DNA of 25,330 nucleotides from the NCBI GenBank assembly GCA_031255055.1, contig JAIRTG010000116.1, forward strand, positions 1 through 25,330. Reading direction: 5' to 3'. Source of the stretch: Prevotellaceae bacterium. Its GTDB lineage: Bacteria > Bacteroidota > Bacteroidia > Bacteroidales > Paludibacteraceae. The notes under the pieces were generated by a model. It was not told where the DNA came from. It did not search any database and worked only from the letters and a program-made list of their open reading frames with translations. The position numbers and the translations under genes were made by a program. Below, one piece after another: positions 24,194 to 25,330 of this stretch. Positions within the stretch are counted from its first letter, which is position 1. Each line of letters starts with the position of its first letter.

Positions 24194-24230
24194 CGTATCT
24201 GTTTTTTCACAAAGTCGAAAAACAGATACG
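24194..24230. terminator. Hairpin after engB, possible terminator
   Basis: CGTATCTGTTTTT (24194-24206) pairs perfectly with AAAAACAGATACG (24218-24230) around an 11-nt loop. It starts 14 bp after the engB stop. No T run follows on the plus strand, so termination efficiency is uncertain; it could also be a protein-binding palindrome. Confidence 0.6.
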
Positions 24231-24276
24231 TGCGAAAAAACAGTCGATATATTGCTCCCCTCAATAGAAAAATAAT

Positions 24277-24284
24277 TACCTTTG
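24277..24284 (+). promoter_or_regulatory. Putative -7 promoter element for the FKBP lipoprotein gene
   Basis: TACCTTTG fits TAnnTTTG, about 55 bp before the start. No clear TTTG lies at the usual spacing. Confidence 0.5.
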
Positions 24285-24338
24285 CGTGCCTTTGGCAAGA
24301 AACATCTTTATATACACAATTAAAATAAGTTATTCAAC

Positions 24339-25073
24339 ATGAAATTAAAAAATTTCCTATTCGTATCGGTTATTGTGACATTTGCGTTAGCAAGTTGCGA
24401 CGGCGGGATCGGTTCCCGCGGAACATCAACACCTTCTTTAAAAACAGAAAAAGACACTGTTGATTACTATCTCGGAATCATGGCCGGTTCGACATTTAAA
24501 AACAAAGTATTCAAAGATCCTAATCTGAAAGCATTCAATGCAGGAGTAAAAAACGTGATCAACGGCAAAGACGATGAATTTGATATGCAGGAAATGAATA
24601 TGTATATCGACACCTATTACCGAAAAATGCAGATTGTCATCGCAGATCAAAACTTAAAAGACGGTGAAAACTTTTTGGCGGAAAACGCAAAGAAAACAGG
24701 TGTAAAAGAGCTTACCGACGGTATTCAATACAAAGTAGAAACAGAAGGAACGGGCGAAAAACCGTTGGAAACCGACGTTGTCAGCGTACACTACAAAGGA
24801 ACACTGATCGACGGAACCGAATTTGATTCCTCCTACAAAAACGGCGAACCGGTAGAATTTCCCGTCAACAGAGTGATTCCCGGCTGGACAAAAGCATTGG
24901 TCGAAATGCCGGTAGGTTCAAAATGGACATTGTACATTCCGAGTGAGCAGGCATACGGCCCAAGAGGTGCAGGCGGACAAATCGGCCCGAACGAAACGCT
25001 GATTTTTGAAATCGAGTTGCTAAAAATCGTCGAATCCGAAACCGACGAGACCGAAACAACCAACGAAGAATAA
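24339..25073 (+). CDS. FKBP-type peptidyl-prolyl isomerase lipoprotein
   Basis: The protein has 244 residues with a lipoprotein signal and lipobox LASC (Cys20), so it is membrane-anchored and faces the periplasm. An N-terminal alpha-helical dimerisation domain (about 36-115, with a DYYLGIMAGS opening) precedes an FKBP domain (about 140-232: VSVHYKGTLIDGTEFDSSY, GWTKALVEMPVGSKW, EQAYGPRG, PNETLIFEIELL). This FkpA/FklB-like layout provides folding and chaperone activity. The C-terminal tail is acidic and threonine-rich (ETDETETTNEE). A terminator follows 24 bp later. Confidence 0.94.
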   Translation: MKLKNFLFVSVIVTFALASCDGGIGSRGTSTPSLKTEKDTVDYYLGIMAGSTFKNKVFKDPNLKAFNAGVKNVINGKDDEFDMQEMNMYIDTYYRKMQIVIADQNLKDGENFLAENAKKTGVKELTDGIQYKVETEGTGEKPLETDVVSVHYKGTLIDGTEFDSSYKNGEPVEFPVNRVIPGWTKALVEMPVGSKWTLYIPSEQAYGPRGAGGQIGPNETLIFEIELLKIVESETDETETTNEE

Positions 25074-25096
25074 AACATTCAATTGTCGGACAAAAC

Positions 25097-25133
25097 AAAA
25101 AGCTGCGGGAAACTCACTTTCGCAGCTTTTTTT
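25097..25133 (+). terminator. Rho-independent terminator after the FKBP gene
   Basis: AAAAAGCTGCG (25097-25107) pairs with CGCAGCTTTTT (25121-25131) around a 13-nt loop, followed by further T. The following 200 bp hold no gene. Confidence 0.93.
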
Positions 25134-25193
25134 GTCTTAGGAATCGGCCGAAGCCTCTCCCCTACCCCAAATGTCATTCGGTGAAAGATTAAA

Positions 25194-25228
25194 GTAAGCC
25201 TTCAGTCAAGGCGTAAGCCTTCAGTCAA
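25194..25228. repeat. Short direct repeat, two copies
   Basis: GTAAGCCTTCAGTCAA occurs at 25194-25209 and 25213-25228, a 19-bp period. It lies in the intergenic tail of the window. Only two copies are visible, so its significance is uncertain. Confidence 0.6.
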
Positions 25229-25258
25229 CGCCGTACAGGATATCTAATAGGTATAGAT

Positions 25259-25266
25259 TAATTTTG
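25259..25266 (+). promoter_or_regulatory. Putative -7 promoter element at the window's right end
   Basis: TAATTTTG fits TAnnTTTG and would drive a gene outside the window. An imperfect palindrome (AACAGC and GCTGTT around ATATGCATAT, 25294-25316) lies just downstream. No -33 match is visible. Confidence 0.35.
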
Positions 25267-25330
25267 CCGGCGGCTATGCTATATCCATATCCGAACAGCC
25301 ATATGCATATGCTGTTGAGAGCGGTTATTC

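Overview
The window looks like chromosomal DNA of a Bacteroidota member, most likely order Bacteroidales. Three lines of evidence support this. First, promoters match the Bacteroidota consensus (TTTG, about 19 bp, TAnnTTTG), and start codons mostly lack Shine-Dalgarno sequences. Second, the gene content is typical: a DUF5606 protein, a T9SS type-B sorted protein, a PorT-like barrel protein, LpxH, and Bacteroidota-style lipoproteins. Third, the SRP RNA core resembles the Bacteroidota form. The presence of T9SS cargo argues against the Bacteroides genus proper. I cannot name a species.

Layout. Positions 1-745 hold no gene. They contain a large inverted array of a 7-bp repeat (TTAGTGA/T) and a GC-rich, hairpin-rich element, a second copy of which lies inverted at 14561-14655. 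Next, on the minus strand, one promoter appears to drive an SRP RNA (ffs) followed 5 nt later by tRNA-Thr(TGT) and a terminator; the c-di-AMP phosphodiesterase-like gene pgpH follows, also on the minus strand. From 3416 to 8503 a plus-strand run carries an NlpC/P60 peptidase, DUF5606, Nif3-like and COG1579 zinc-ribbon proteins, a cyclophilin, a MIP18-family protein and LpxH. Between 8527 and 13334 is a cell-surface block: a T9SS type-B cargo protein, a LysM/periplasmic-binding-fold protein paired with an outer-membrane barrel, an intergenic 21-bp tandem repeat, and a DUF2147 protein. gapA follows on the minus strand.

The most intriguing part is 14836-18292, a tight minus-strand operon. In transcription order it holds an ECF-type S component without its ATPase or T partners, a small phosphoribosyltransferase, a Tat-exported DUF362 protein, and a membrane polyferredoxin with up to six Fe-S binding motifs. 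No pathway I know joins these four. Base or vitamin salvage linked to membrane redox is an inference. Upstream lies a candidate small RNA (about 18521-18688), then a divergent three-gene ABC importer (lipoprotein, ATPase, permease) of the NitT/TauT/thiamine-precursor type.

The right end holds a carboxyltransferase plus biotin carrier pair (acyl-CoA carboxylase or decarboxylase type, with no biotin carboxylase beside it), the ribosome-assembly GTPase EngB, and an FKBP-type lipoprotein. Many starts were chosen because a recognisable promoter or terminator lies downstream of the first possible start codon. All functional calls come from reading motifs; no database search was run.
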